Shown: piece by piece, positions 51,113-61,978 of the stretch
Numbering within the stretch: the first letter of the stretch is position 1
Layout of the letters: each line of letters opens with the position of its first letter
Assembly (NCBI GenBank): GCA_004565275.1
Contig: SDOX01000011.1
Span: 147,881 to 211,880, forward strand
DNA length: 64,000 nt
Source of the DNA: Nannochloropsis salina CCMP1776
Lineage: Eukaryota > Sar > Eustigmatophyceae > Eustigmatales > Monodopsidaceae
Direction of reading: 5' to 3'
Notes under the pieces: model-generated
What the model was told of the DNA's origin: nothing
Databases searched by the model: none
What the model saw: the letters and a program-made list of their open reading frames with translations, nothing else
Position numbers and translations under genes: made by a program

Positions 51113-53530
51113 TCAAAAATCGAGGATACTGGTAGATATTTGGTTCGCAATCGACATCATACTCATTTCCAAAGCCTCGTTCGCGCACTGAGCGTCCTTT
51201 CCACCCCCTCCTTCCCTCCCGCCTTCCCTCTGTTCTTCGCAGACTCCCCTCGCAATGTCCGGGGACCCCAACGACGGAGTTTTGGACCATACCACGGGAG
51301 AAAGAGGAGCGGAGGAAGACCCCAAGGCATGCCCCATCCCATTTGCATCTTGAAAGCCATAGGCAAGGGAGGAGGCCAGCGTGACAGATGCCGAGGAAGG
51401 GGGCGAAGAGGCAGAGAAAGGGGAGGAGGTGGTGGAGGGAGTGGAAGGGGAGATCAAACAGGGGGGGGGTATCCGCAGGGGAGGGGCTGGCGTGCTGGCC
51501 GGGGAGGGGGAGAGGGAGGGGCCCATGCCGGGGCCGTCCTCGAGGTAGAAGGTGTACAGGGGAGGCGGGCCCAGGCAGGACCGGGTGGAGGAGGAGGAGG
51601 AAAAGCTCGCGGGCGAGGTGTTGGCACTGCCCGCCTCGCTCTCCCTGTCTCCAGGCATGCCGTGACCGAGGGAGGTGGCTGGCTCCCCTTCCCGCCCTCT
51701 CCTAGGGCTGTAGGCGCCAGCGGCGGCAAGCGGGGAGGCGCGCGGAGGAGGGAAGGGGGGCGAGGGAGGGGAAGAGGACGGGAGGGAGGACAGGGTGCCC
51801 GCGACCGACGTGCGGCCTCCGCCTCCCCTCCCGTTCGTGTAGGCCCCGGAAGCGACCGGCGCCGAGCTGGCAGGGGGAGTGAGGGGCCTCACTGGGTGCT
51901 TCGGCGTGGGACTCGCGGCCTGCCCGTGCGGCGACCGGGAGGGTTGCGGGGCGCCGAGCCGGTGGGAGTGAGAAGACAGGGCCGAAACTGTTCCGGACTG
52001 GGGCCATTCCAGTCCCTTGGAGGTTGATGAGCCGCCTCGGTGCGTCGTCGCGGTGGGCTGCTGCTGTCGTTGTGCGTGTGGCTGTAAAAGACGCTGTCCT
52101 TCCTGCTGCCCTGCCCGCCCAAAAGCGCCGCCCGCTGCCACCGACGACCAAGAGACGGAAAGCCCGCCAGTCGCCCCCGCCTGCGGCACGGAGGACAGGG
52201 CACTCGTGTGACTCTTGCTGCTCGTGGCTCCATACGGACCGGCCAGGCGGTGGTGGGCCTCGGGGAGAAGGGTGGGGCGAAGGGGGCCTGCGCGCACGTC
52301 CGCCGCAGGCATGGGCTGCGGCTGCCGGCATGAATGCCGGGCTTGGGGCCGCTGCCCCTGCCTGGGATCCCGCGGAGAATGAGCATGGACGAGAGAGGCG
52401 CTGAAAGGGAACGTGCCCGGGCCCCTCCCCCCCTCCCCGCTTCGCCCTCGAACCCCCTGGCCACGGCGGGAGGGAGGAGGGAGGGACGCTGCCGCGAAAG
52501 GCCCCTGAGGGGGAAGTGGGCCGGTGCTTCCACGCACGAGGTGCTGTGCATGGTAAGGGTAGTGCGGATGGTGCGATGGATGCTGTGGGTGTCGCGGTCG
52601 GTGGGGCTGGAGCACGCCCTTGGCACGTCTGGCGACGCCCGAGGCCCCTGCGTGGCTCTTGCCCGCCGATGGAGCCCGCGACTCGAAAATCCCACGTCCA
52701 TCCCGGTGGACCGCTCCGTTGCTTTCGCCTTGGCTCTTGCCCGTCCCAGGATCGATTTCCATGGCCGCGGGTAGAGGCGCCGCCGGAGGGAGGAAGGGAG
52801 GGACGGGCGGCGAAGGGTCGGTCGAGGACCGAGAGGGCGAGCTGGAAGGCAAGAAAGCACCGGCACCTGTGCAATCCATCTCGGCGGGGCATGTGTCGGC
52901 CGTTTGGGCCTCTTCCTCGGGCTTTTCTGCCGCCGCCGCCGCCGCCGTCCCCATGGCGTCAGCCCCCTCGTCCTCGTCTCTTCCCGCCTCCTGCCTCCCC
53001 ACCTCCTCCCCTGACCCCGATCCTTCCTGTCGTGCCCCTCCATTTGCCGCCTGTACATCCTCCTCCGTCCCTGCCCCTCCCTCCCTCGACCCGACCACCT
53101 CCTCCATCCCCCTCCCTCCCTCGCCCCCCCCCGGCGCCCCGGCGGTCTCCCCAGGCCCAGGCAAGCCCCCCAATGGCGCGGCTTTTCCACCTGCCGCCCG
53201 CTTCCCGCCGCCGCTGCCTTTCTTTCTCCGCGCTTTCCGCCCGGGGTGTGGTGGCGCTGGGGTCGAAGGTGTCAACGTCCACTCCTGGCTCCTGGATTTT
53301 GCGCCAAGGCCCCCCTCTTCCCCCGCTGGGCTGTGTGATACTTGCGCCGCCAGCATCCCTGGCTCAGCCGGGCCTTTTCTTTGTAAGCCTGACTGCCTCT
53401 CTGTGCCCAAAACCCTGAATAAACGCCTGGCAAGCACGCCCAGGCCCCACACAACCATCACTCCCGCCGCGAGGTGCAGCTCTCGCTTCCAGACAGGCAC
53501 CAACCGCGAGGAGCTCAGGAAGCGCCCCAT
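51113..53530 (-). CDS. unknown Ser/Pro/Gly-rich protein with one N-terminal membrane span
   Basis: A single open frame of 805 aa from ATG 53530. Residues 1-45 include a hydrophobic span (LHLAAGVMVVWGLGVLARRL) with basic flanks. The remainder is disordered: Pro/Ser/Gly/Ala-rich, with a Lys/Arg patch (KARRKKGSGGGKRAAGGK), His-rich PHRPRHPQHPSHHPHYPYH and a Ser/Pro-rich C-terminal third ending NEALEMSMMSIANQISTSIL. All six frames of this GC-rich segment are largely open, so coding status rests on the N-terminal span, the length without a stop, and a plausible non-repetitive C-terminus. Introns within it cannot be excluded. No family recognised. Confidence 0.5.
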   Translation of the reverse strand: MGRFLSSSRLVPVWKRELHLAAGVMVVWGLGVLARRLFRVLGTERQSGLQRKGPAEPGMLAAQVSHSPAGEEGGLGAKSRSQEWTLTPSTPAPPHPGRKARRKKGSGGGKRAAGGKAAPLGGLPGPGETAGAPGGGEGGRGMEEVVGSREGGAGTEEDVQAANGGARQEGSGSGEEVGRQEAGRDEDEGADAMGTAAAAAAEKPEEEAQTADTCPAEMDCTGAGAFLPSSSPSRSSTDPSPPVPPFLPPAAPLPAAMEIDPGTGKSQGESNGAVHRDGRGIFESRAPSAGKSHAGASGVARRAKGVLQPHRPRHPQHPSHHPHYPYHAQHLVRGSTGPLPPQGPFAAASLPPPSRRGQGVRGRSGEGGRGPGTFPFSASLVHAHSPRDPRQGQRPQARHSCRQPQPMPAADVRAGPLRPTLLPEAHHRLAGPYGATSSKSHTSALSSVPQAGATGGLSVSWSSVAAGGAFGRAGQQEGQRLLQPHAQRQQQPTATTHRGGSSTSKGLEWPQSGTVSALSSHSHRLGAPQPSRSPHGQAASPTPKHPVRPLTPPASSAPVASGAYTNGRGGGGRTSVAGTLSSLPSSSPPSPPFPPPRASPLAAAGAYSPRRGREGEPATSLGHGMPGDRESEAGSANTSPASFSSSSSTRSCLGPPPLYTFYLEDGPGMGPSLSPSPASTPAPPLRIPPPCLISPSTPSTTSSPFSASSPPSSASVTLASSLAYGFQDANGMGHALGSSSAPLSPVVWSKTPSLGSPDIARGVCEEQREGGREGGGGKDAQCANEALEMSMMSIANQISTSILDF

Positions 53531-54976
53531 CCCACGACCCAACAGCTGGATAAACGTCCACAAAAATCCCTCCTGTGCACGCGAGGGGGTGCGTGGATGG
53601 GGAAAGCGGAGATGTGTGTGGACATGAGAGAAAAATCCTTATCAGAGGGGTCGAGTGCCGGGCGGGGTAAGGGAGGCGTGCTGGTAATTAAATCAAGGTA
53701 TTGAAATGTTCCCTGCGAAGCGCATAATCGACACGGGCGGATGTAATAAATGTGCCACGCGGCAATGACGTGTACACAAGATCAGTCATAACAAGCAGAG
53801 CATTCATATCCACAAATTTGGCTATTCCCCTCCTCTTGTCATATTCCGCGCTCCACCCCAACCGTACCGGGTGAAAGACGAAGATGACGAAGGTCAATGC
53901 AACAAAAACATACATTGTATCCGTCCTGCTCCGCCGGCACCCCAAGCTGCCACCACCGCCATCAAAAAGGACGTCCATTGCAGGAAGCGGTTATCCCACG
54001 ACCGTGCGTCTCGATGGTGGGGACTATATGGCACTTTTTCTAAGCCGCCAACGAATGAAAGGAGGCGGGTCTCGGTTAGTATAATGGGGGAAACAGTAGG
54101 AATGTTTGTGTGCGGAGCTCCTTATTTTCGGGCCAGATTGAAAAAGAAACGAGAGAAACGAATGCCTGGGGCATAGGTCTTATAACCCTCCAGGGGGCTG
54201 AAAAATGTCCTCAAATGAAGGGCACACCTGCGATAAAGTCTCGGCTACATTTCAAACACAGCTCTCCTAAAAAAGCACCGGCAAGAAAAATCACATGAGC
54301 GAGACATACTTTGGCCATGCGTTGTCGCACGGATCGTGCATTTTTTCCGATCAAGCGGGAGTAAATTGCGAACGCCTGCACCATAGCTTCCTCGCCGACG
54401 CATTTTTCGCGTTATTCGCCCTCCCATCTGTGATAAAACAGCTACGGATACATTCGACCCCCTCTGCTATCATCAGCCCAAGCTCACATGCGAGGTCCAT
54501 TTGTCGGAAACTGGTGCACGGACGATGTTTTGCAGCGTGGGGTGAAAAGCTGTCGGCAGGTGACAACTCGTGATTTTTGGGCAATAATGGAAGGTACAAC
54601 GGTCTCAGTCTCAGGTCGTATCTTCTGCAGGGGCACGGTTTTCATACTTCTGTCTGCACTTTTCTTGCAAGCCAGGTAATTATGCCCACGCACTGAGCGG
54701 ATCAATCACACCTATGTGCTCCCGCCAAACTTTCACGTATGCCCCTATGGATGCCATTGTTGAGTCCTTTTACCAGGTGTGGCGGGCATCTCTGAGGGCG
54801 GTGAACGGCTCGGAACGGGGCCATGGCCTTGGGACCACGGTCAGAGGAGAAAGCAAATCAAGATGGTTCAACCGCGTACATTGCACCGCAGTCGTTAAAT
54901 ACGTGCTTCTTAATTTTTCTAAAAGGATATATTGGAATGCGTTAAGTGATCCATGCCTCTTTTTGACCAACATTTA
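53531..54976. other. intergenic region with one marginal small ORF
   Basis: 1.45 kb between two minus-strand genes. A 96-codon minus-strand frame at 53688-53978 starts with ATG and holds a hydrophobic segment (TMYVFVALTFVIFVFHPV), but lacks any family match. The rest shows nothing recognisable. Confidence 0.4.
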
Positions 54977-57900
54977 TCACCTCATGCCTGCCCGTACGGC
55001 CCATGAGAGCCCCATTTCTTCCTCCCCTTCACTCTCTGTACTCCGATCTCCGTCATCGTCGTCATCGTCGTCCTCTCCTTGCCCCTCTCCTTTCCCATCT
55101 TCCGTTTCTTTACCCACTCCTCGATCGCCAGCGCCGTATTGGCTCTTGAAATTTCCGCCTCCATAGCCACTCTCGTCGTCCTCCGTTTCCTCCTCGTCCT
55201 CCTCCCCCTGCTGCCCCTCTCCCCCTTCCTCCTCGCCCTCCCCTCCCTCCTCCTCCCCTACTTTTCCTCCTCTGTCTCTCAACCCGCCCTCTCCGCCTGC
55301 GCTGCTGCCCCCAAGCGAGGCGATTCCAAACCGACCGCCCAAGGGCCCACCAAACAGGAGGCTCGATGTATAATTGCCCGAGCCCGCCCCTCTTCCTCGC
55401 CCTCTCCCGGTCCTGTACCTCCTCTTCGCCCGCCCTGCCTCCTGTCCGCCACCCCTGCTCCCCCAACCTTTGCCCCTCCCCCGCAAGCCCGTGGGCACCG
55501 TGCCCGAGAGGTCGAACTGATGGGGCGGGAAGGAGGGGAGGGAGGAGGAAGGAAGGGAGGACCGGGACGACGTGAGTGCTACCACCGAGGTCAAGATGGA
55601 TACAATGGGGGCAACGTGGGTACCACGAGGACAGGCAAGGCCAAAGACGCTCGTCCAACGCACAGGGAAAGCCTCGCCGACCCGCCACCTCCCCTCCCCT
55701 CTTCATCTCTTCAACTCTTCCCACCCCTTTCTTCCCTCCCTCCCTTCCCTCCTCCCTCTTAATTCCCCCTCCCCACCTTCCCCCCTTCCTTACATTGCAC
55801 CGGGCGGTGTCTCCAAACTGGGCCCGGCTGGCCTGGTCGTAGGCCAGCGCAGCCTCCTTTTCCGTCTCGAAGCCTCCCAGGCTGATTTTCTTTCCGGCCA
55901 CGGAAATCCGGGCCGACCACCGGCTTCCGTTCAAAGAAACCCCGATAAAGCCCGAGCGCATCCTTTCCCCTCTCCCACCGCCTCTTCCTCGCCCTCTCCT
56001 TCCCCTCCCTCCTCCTCCCCGTCCCACAGTGCCCTCCGCCCCTCCGCCCTCCCCCTCACTGCCCCCTGCCCCACCTTCATCTCCTCCCTCCCTTCGCTCT
56101 CCCTCCTCCGACGCCGCGTACCGCTCCAGCAACTCCTTCAGGCGCTTTGGAGGAAACTCTCCCGCCGCCGCTGCTGCTTGCATCTCCGCCTTGCTTCTTC
56201 TCCTCCTCCTCTTCTTCTCGGTCTCGGGTACTCCTCCCTCTCCCCCCGGCTGCTTTCCTCCCTCTGCCACATCCATTCCCTCTCCCCCCCCCTCCGCCCC
56301 TCCCTCCCCCCCTTCCTCGCTTTCCACCGACGCGGGCGCCACAAACACTGGCGCTAACTCGCCCACCTCCCGCTTGCGCTCTCTCCGAGCCCCTCCTCCC
56401 CCGGTCCCGCCCGGCGGCCTCCCCTTCCTCGTCAAGGGCATGCTGAAGCGATCCTTGAAGAGAAGACGAGCCAGCTCCCCCTGTCGCACCCGCATCTCCC
56501 GTAGGATCTGGATCTGAAAGTGGGAGGTACAGGAAGAGAGGAAGGAGGGGGAAGGAGGAGGTTAAGTCCGGCGAATTGCTTTGTGGGCTTTGTTCCCTCC
56601 CTTCCTCCCTCCCTCCCTCCCTCCCACCCTCCCTCCCTCCCTCCGGCTCTCACCTCCGCAATCAAAGATCCTCTCCTTCTCGCCAACACTTTCATCCTTC
56701 CCCTCACGGGCGTTCCCTCCATCCCCGCCTCCGCCTCTCCCTCCTCCCTTCCCTCCTCCTCCACCTCCTCCTCCCACTCGCTTTCCGTCTCGTCTCCTTC
56801 CTCCTCCCCCTCCTCCCCCCCTTCCTCCTCCCCCCCCCCAAACAAGATCGGGAGCGAATCCCGCCCTCGGTCCAGCTCAAAGAGGCCGGGCGACACTCCC
56901 ACCAACTCCTTCCGCTTCAGCTTCGGTCGGTTCGGCACGTCCAGATCCATCAACACTTTCTCCCGCAAGCCATGCGCGGTCACAAAGTCTCGGACCTTGG
57001 ACAAGGCGGCTTCCTGCCTCCACGACCCTGCGCCCTTCCTCCCCCCCCGTTTCTTCTTCGTCTCCGCCCCGTAAGGAGTCAGGCCAATGCCATCCTCCGT
57101 GGAGGCGCGAGAAGCCATGAAAGGGGACGCGGAGAAGGACGAGGGAGGGAAGGAGGGCGGGAGGGAGGGCGGGAAGGAGGGCGTGCTTCCACTCGAAGTC
57201 CCCGACGCCGACGCCGACGCCTGACGCAAGTACTGGTACATGGCTTCGAGGGTAGCAGCGACCTCCTCCTCCGTCGGTTCCTCCCTCCCTCCCTTCCGCC
57301 GTCCCTCCCCCTCTTCCTCATCCACTCCCTCTCCAAAGCGGTGGGGCTCGTCTTCCTCCTCCCGCAAGCACTGGTCGATGACGCGCCAGGCGGTAGCGAT
57401 CTCCTTCACTCCCTCCACGTACGCCTCCTTGCCTTTGATCGCCTTGTTTCCCGGCGTGTTCGGGTCGCTCTCGGGTCCTGAGGGAGGGAAGGAGGGAGGG
57501 AGGGAGGGAGGGAGGGAGGGAGGAGTGGCGTTGGTTGCGTTTGCTCCTCCGGCAAGAAAAGGAAACCTCTCTCCTGGAGAACGGTAGCACCCTTTTCCTT
57601 CCCTCCCGCCCTCCCTCCCGCCTTCCCTCCCGCCCTCCCACCCGCCCTCGTTCCTGCCCTTCTCCCTTCCACGAGGCCTCAGCATCATTTCCCTCCTTCC
57701 CGCTCGCCCTCCCGCCCACCCTCCCGTCTTTCCCCACCTGTATAGGGCCGGACCATGTCCGCGTTGTAGAACATGAAATCGTGGGCGCCGAAGGTCTCCA
57801 CCACCACCCGATGCACGCTCATGCCCTGCTTGTTCACCGTCCGCTGCTTGTGCAGCTCCTTGGCGATGCTCCTCGGCAAACGCGCCTCGTTCAAACGCGT

Positions 57901-60040
57901 CAAAAACTCGGGGGCGTCTCCGTACATCACGACCATGCCCGGCCAATATGCCTGCACCTGGTTCTTCGATCCTCCTGGCTTCCGCTGCCCCGCCCATACG
58001 AAGCGGAAGGGTTGGGCCCATATGCAGGAAAATTCTGTGCCGCGCAACCGTCGCTCCCGGAGGCTGGCCGTTACCAAATGAAACGTCTTTTCAAATTCCG
58101 CCCGAATTCCAACCCATTCCACCGCCTGTTCCGGTGGCCCGTCGCCGGGAAACGCGTGTTGCAAGCCTTCCCACACCCTGCCCACGGTCGGCCCCTCCGT
58201 CCCGCCCTCCGCCCCTCTTTCCCCCTTCTCCGCAGCCAGGAACGCGTCGAAACCCACCACCCGTTCCATTTGCCCCCATGTCCCGTCCTCCTCCTCCAAG
58301 GCGCGCTGGACCTTGGCCCCGACCGTGCGCAGCTCCCTGAGGTCCCCCGGCTTCAAAGGGAGGTCGCGGCAGAAGACGAGCCGTTCCTCTCGCGCCTGGT
58401 GCTTCTCCCGCACCGCTGCGGGCTCCCATCCGCTTCCTCCCTCCCTCCCTCCCTCCCCGCCTTCCTCCACCACCACTTCCAACCAGAGGCTGCGCGCGTA
58501 CGTCTTCAGATGGTTGGCATGAGCCAACACGGAGGGCGCCGGGGTGCCTTGATGGTACCGCTCGCAGTTGGCGAAGACAAGCTCGATGTCCTGAGAAAAC
58601 CGGCGAATGCTCCCATAGAGGCCACGATGGAGCTTACGGTGCACGGTGCCCAGGTCCATGGGGTGGGGAACGACGCGTCGGTACTGAGTGGGAAGGGAAA
58701 GGAGTATGGTTATGTGTGGGGAGTGAGAGCGGGATGATTCGCGAGACCCCCGAGGGCCGCAGCCGAGGAGAGACTCCATCGGAAAGAGGAGCCCGGCACC
58801 GGGGGGAAAAGCCGCAAGAATAATGCAAAGGTCTGCGATCCTCTTCGGCTTGAAAAGTGACTCTTTTGGCACTCCAGACAACAAGGAAGAGCGTCCGATC
58901 CTCCGCCTTCCGCGCCGGCCTCAAGCATGCCATGGATTCTTCCATCACCTCGACGCAGCGCACAGCCCCCCACAACAACACACATGCATACAAGCTCATG
59001 TAATATTGCCCCCCAAAAGATACAGTGCCGACAAATTCCGGAAAATGCCGAAGAACCTCCTTCCCGAAAAGCCCGATGAACCCATACTCCCTCCTCACCT
59101 CTTCCCACACCTCCGGATGCAGCTCCGACACCGGATAGCAAAAGTCCCTGGCAAAATATGGGCTGGCCAAGCGCCGGACGAATTCCAAGCAGCGTCTCCT
59201 TTCCTCGGGCGTCAAGGAGGCTTTGCCGGCGGGGGCCCTAGGGAGGGGCACGCACAAGCGCTCAACAGGGGCTCCTGTGACGCCTGTGCCACCCGCGCGG
59301 CCCCCTTTTTTCCCTCCGCCCGTCTCCCGACGCTGCTGACCTTGCGCTTTCTGTGCGCGCTTCGTCATAGCCTTCGCAGTTCCCGGCCCCTGGCCTCCTC
59401 CTTGTCCTCCTCCCCCTCCTTCCCATGCTCCCTCTCCCACGCCGCTCCCTCCTCTGCCTGCCCCGTTTTCACCCTCCGCATTCCTCTCCCTGAGGGTTTG
59501 AAGCTGTGCTTGGTTCTCAGCAGTGTGTGCCTCCAGGCGCTCTATGCACGTTTGAATCACCGATTCCGGCAATACTCCCTGGCTCCCATCAGACAATCCA
59601 ATCAAAAACTCATCTATCACCCCGGGGGACGAGCCCCACTCATTTCCCTCCCCCCGTCCTGCTTGACGGCGTCGATGGGCTTCAACACGACCCGTCATCC
59701 CGGAGGGTGTCATTAGGAGGGCGTGGCAGAGCGGGTGGGCGTCCGGGGACCAGGCCGTCGCCAAAGGGGCCTGAGGGTAGTAAGCCCCCTCTCCATAGCC
59801 GGGTTTAAGTCCGGCACGTGCCATCGACGCAGCGGCTTCTAAAGAGGACCCAAGAGTGAGATTCATAGCTCTATCGCCGGCGTCACCATTGCTGCTCCCA
59901 GGGTGTGCGACCATTCCAGTGCCCTGACTAGTTGCTGCAAGGGAGAAAGACGGCGAAGGTGCCTCTAAACCCATTTCCACCCCGGCGTTTCCTCCGCTCC
60001 CAGCATGTGCCCCAAGCGCCGGCGGTAATTTCCAATCCAT
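54977..60040 (-). CDS. bromodomain-PWWP-AP2 chromatin/DNA-binding protein
   Basis: Five exons, complement(59111..60040, 57738..58683, 56654..57477, 55794..56513, 54977..55516), are phase-consistent and give 1319 aa. The bromodomain (about 275-385) spans the first splice: RRCLEFVRRLASPYFARDF, PVSELHPE then YRRVVPHPMDLGTVHRKL and QDIELVFANCERYHQGTPAP. The acetyl-lysine Asn (YN in BRD4) is His here. A PWWP-like domain (about 525-640) shows SCIWAQPFRF, AYWPGMVVMYGD, VVVETFGAHDFMFYNADMVR and continues into AYVEGVKEIATAWR. The AP2/ERF-type domain (about 1088-1142) reads GFIGVSLNGSRWSARISVAG, KKISLGGFETEKEAALAYDQ, and closes across the last splice at CN-FD. Linkers are Glu/Gly-rich with a basic RRRRRSK patch and a Gly/Arg stretch; the tail is acidic with an Asp run. 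It is inferred to be nuclear, reading histone marks and binding DNA. Confidence 0.82.
57478..57737 (-). other. intron with GGGA-rich 5' half and TCCC-rich 3' end
   Basis: Second intron of the bromodomain gene. On the sense strand it starts GTGGGGAAAG followed by GGGAGGGTGGGCGGGAGGG-type sequence and ends with about 11 CCTC units before TCAG. The halves are complementary. Confidence 0.8.
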
Positions 60041-60683
60041 ACGGCCGCCCCACCTGTAGCCATATCAGGGTCAAGAGAGAGGCGTGGGACATGGCAAAGT
60101 GTCAAGTCATGGATAGCCGGGCACGTGCGGAAAAACGTGGACGGGAAAAGGTGAGGAGGAAAGCAACAGACGGCGATGCCAGGCACAATATACAAGGCAC
60201 GCAGGACGCTCCAAACACTCGCATGCGATCATTTGGGTCCATCATGCTTGGTGTGTACGCGGAGCTATGCGTACGCGAGGTCGGTGTGCCGGTCAAGTTC
60301 GAACGGAAACTAGATTCTTGGCTTATTGGCTTAGCCCATCACGAAACGAGGTGGCCGGGCGATCGTCACCTAAAAGGTCATTCGAGAAAAATGGACCGAT
60401 GTGGACTCCATGGGCAGCGAAAAGCGCGTTTCTGCCATCTTAATACAAAGGAGCGCAATACTTCATCTGGTGCCTTAAAGTGGATAGGTTATCCATGAAA
60501 GGGAAGGAATGTTGCTGGCTTTGCTTACGTCCTTGCGTGTCCTCGACAACCCTCATTAGACCACCCTTTTTCATCTCACTTATCGATGATCCCGCACAGG
60601 TTAAGCTTTTTCCTTGGATTGTCCTTTACTTGCAAGCACACTGACCGTGATTCTGCCTCAGCGCGATATTTTGAGCGGTGGCC
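60041..60683. promoter_or_regulatory. divergent promoter region
   Basis: 643 bp between the bromodomain gene (-) and the ABHD17-like gene (+). A CTCAG 23 bases before the + strand ATG may be a 5' UTR acceptor. No gene seen. Confidence 0.45.
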
Positions 60684-61618
60684 ATGGGCGGTCGCATCTC
60701 CTCCCTCGTCTTCCAACCTCCCTCCAAACGTTCGCACATAAACTCCACCAAATACATCATCCTACCCACCAGCAAAGGAAACAGGATTCCGGCTTTTTAC
60801 TTTGACCGGTCGGCACATATAACTGTGCTGGTATCGCACGGAAACGCCGAAGATTTGGGTGAGTTGTTGCAGAGTGGCAAAAATCAGCAGGAGGAGGTAG
60901 AGCTTGCCGACGTAAACCAACCAGTGGAGCGCCCCTCGTGGCTTTCTCGCGCTTCGCTCGGTCGTTTGGTACACTGACACACATTCCCATCACAGGTATG
61001 ATCTACGACCAATTTTTTGACTTCTCTCGGCAACTCAACGTGAACGTTATGGCCTACGAATATTCCGGGTACGGGAGGGCGACTGGCTCGCCTTCGGAAA
61101 GCAATTGCTACGCCGATATCGACGCTGCTTTCAAGTATTTGGTGGAAATCAAGAAAGTCGTGCCCTCACGATTGGTGCTGTTGGGGCGATCGATTGGCAG
61201 CGGTCCCAGCTGTTACCTTGCCGAACGTCTCGCTTTGTCTGGCACGCCCGTGGGTGGAGTGATGCTACAGAGTCCCGTCCTCTCTATACTCCGAGTGGTC
61301 CTCCCAGACCTGCGTTGGACCTGGTGGGGTGACATGTTTCCCAACGTGGATCGGGTCAAGAGGATGGAATGCCCCATCTTCGTCATCCATGGCACGCGGG
61401 ACGAGATCGTTCCTTTCCGACACGGGCAAGACTTGTTCCTGGCCACTCCCGTGCAATGGAGAGCAAGACCTTTGTGGGTGGAGGGAGGCGGGCACAATGA
61501 CCTGGAGGGGCGGTTGCGGCAGGAGGGGACATATTTTTCCTGCGTTTTGGAATTTTTGCGCGAATGGTGTTCGGGGGAGGGAGTGGGGCATAGGGGTCTT
61601 CACGGCAGTGTCTATTAG
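60684..61618 (+). CDS. ABHD17-like alpha/beta hydrolase with myristoylation motif
   Basis: A serine hydrolase resembling ABHD17 (FAM108), which in animals removes palmitate from membrane proteins. Two exons, 60684..60858 and 60996..61618, joined inside a Gly codon (GTGAGT donor, CACAG acceptor; 137-bp intron), give 265 aa. The fold motifs are VLVSHGNAEDLG (oxyanion loop), AYEYSGYGRATGSPSE, the nucleophile elbow LGRSIGSGPSCYLA, acid FVIHGTRDEIVPF and catalytic His in EGGGHNDLE. The N-terminus MGGRISSLVF matches the N-myristoylation consensus (Gly2, Ser6). Animal ABHD17 uses an N-terminal Cys cluster for palmitate anchoring, which is absent here. The start is fixed by that motif. Confidence 0.85.
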
Positions 61619-61978
61619 GGGGTGCGTTGACGCCTGGCGATGGGGCCGGAAGGAGACACGAAGACGGAAAAGAGGGAGGTGGGGTCCATCAAGAGGGGTA
61701 GAACGTGGGCGACGGTGTAATGTATTGTAGACGATAGCGGGCCATCGCTGTGACAGCCAAAGTACATATTCACGAGCGAGGACACGGGGGGGACGATAAA
61801 ACCAACCGAAGACTAACGCCTTCTCCTATCGAACCCATTCCCGAAGGCGGGAAGCCAAAGCACGCGCGCCGTCTTCATCTGGAAAGCTTGTCTTTACCCA
61901 AGGTTCACGCATCTCAAGCCATTCATATCATTTCGCCCCCCCCCCTCCCTTCCCCGCCCCACCTCTCCCCCCACCTCC
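61619..61978. other. convergent 3' spacer with C-rich end
   Basis: 360 bp between convergent genes; 61930-61978 is C-rich. No gene seen. Confidence 0.55.

Noticed and set aside
51095-53418. Long plus-strand open frames opposite the Ser/Pro-rich gene
   Set aside because: They are Arg/Gly/Pro shadows of a GC-rich minus-strand frame, with no domain or sensible N-terminus.
53688-53978. 96-codon minus-strand frame with one hydrophobic segment
   Set aside because: Too short and without homology; kept only as a note in the intergenic entry.
56029-57120. Pro/Ser-rich plus-strand frames over the bromodomain gene
   Set aside because: They arise from antisense reading of Glu/Gly linkers and of CCCT intron tracts.
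59932-60498. 188-codon plus-strand open frame across the bromodomain gene start
   Set aside because: It overlaps the first coding exon in antisense and matches no family.
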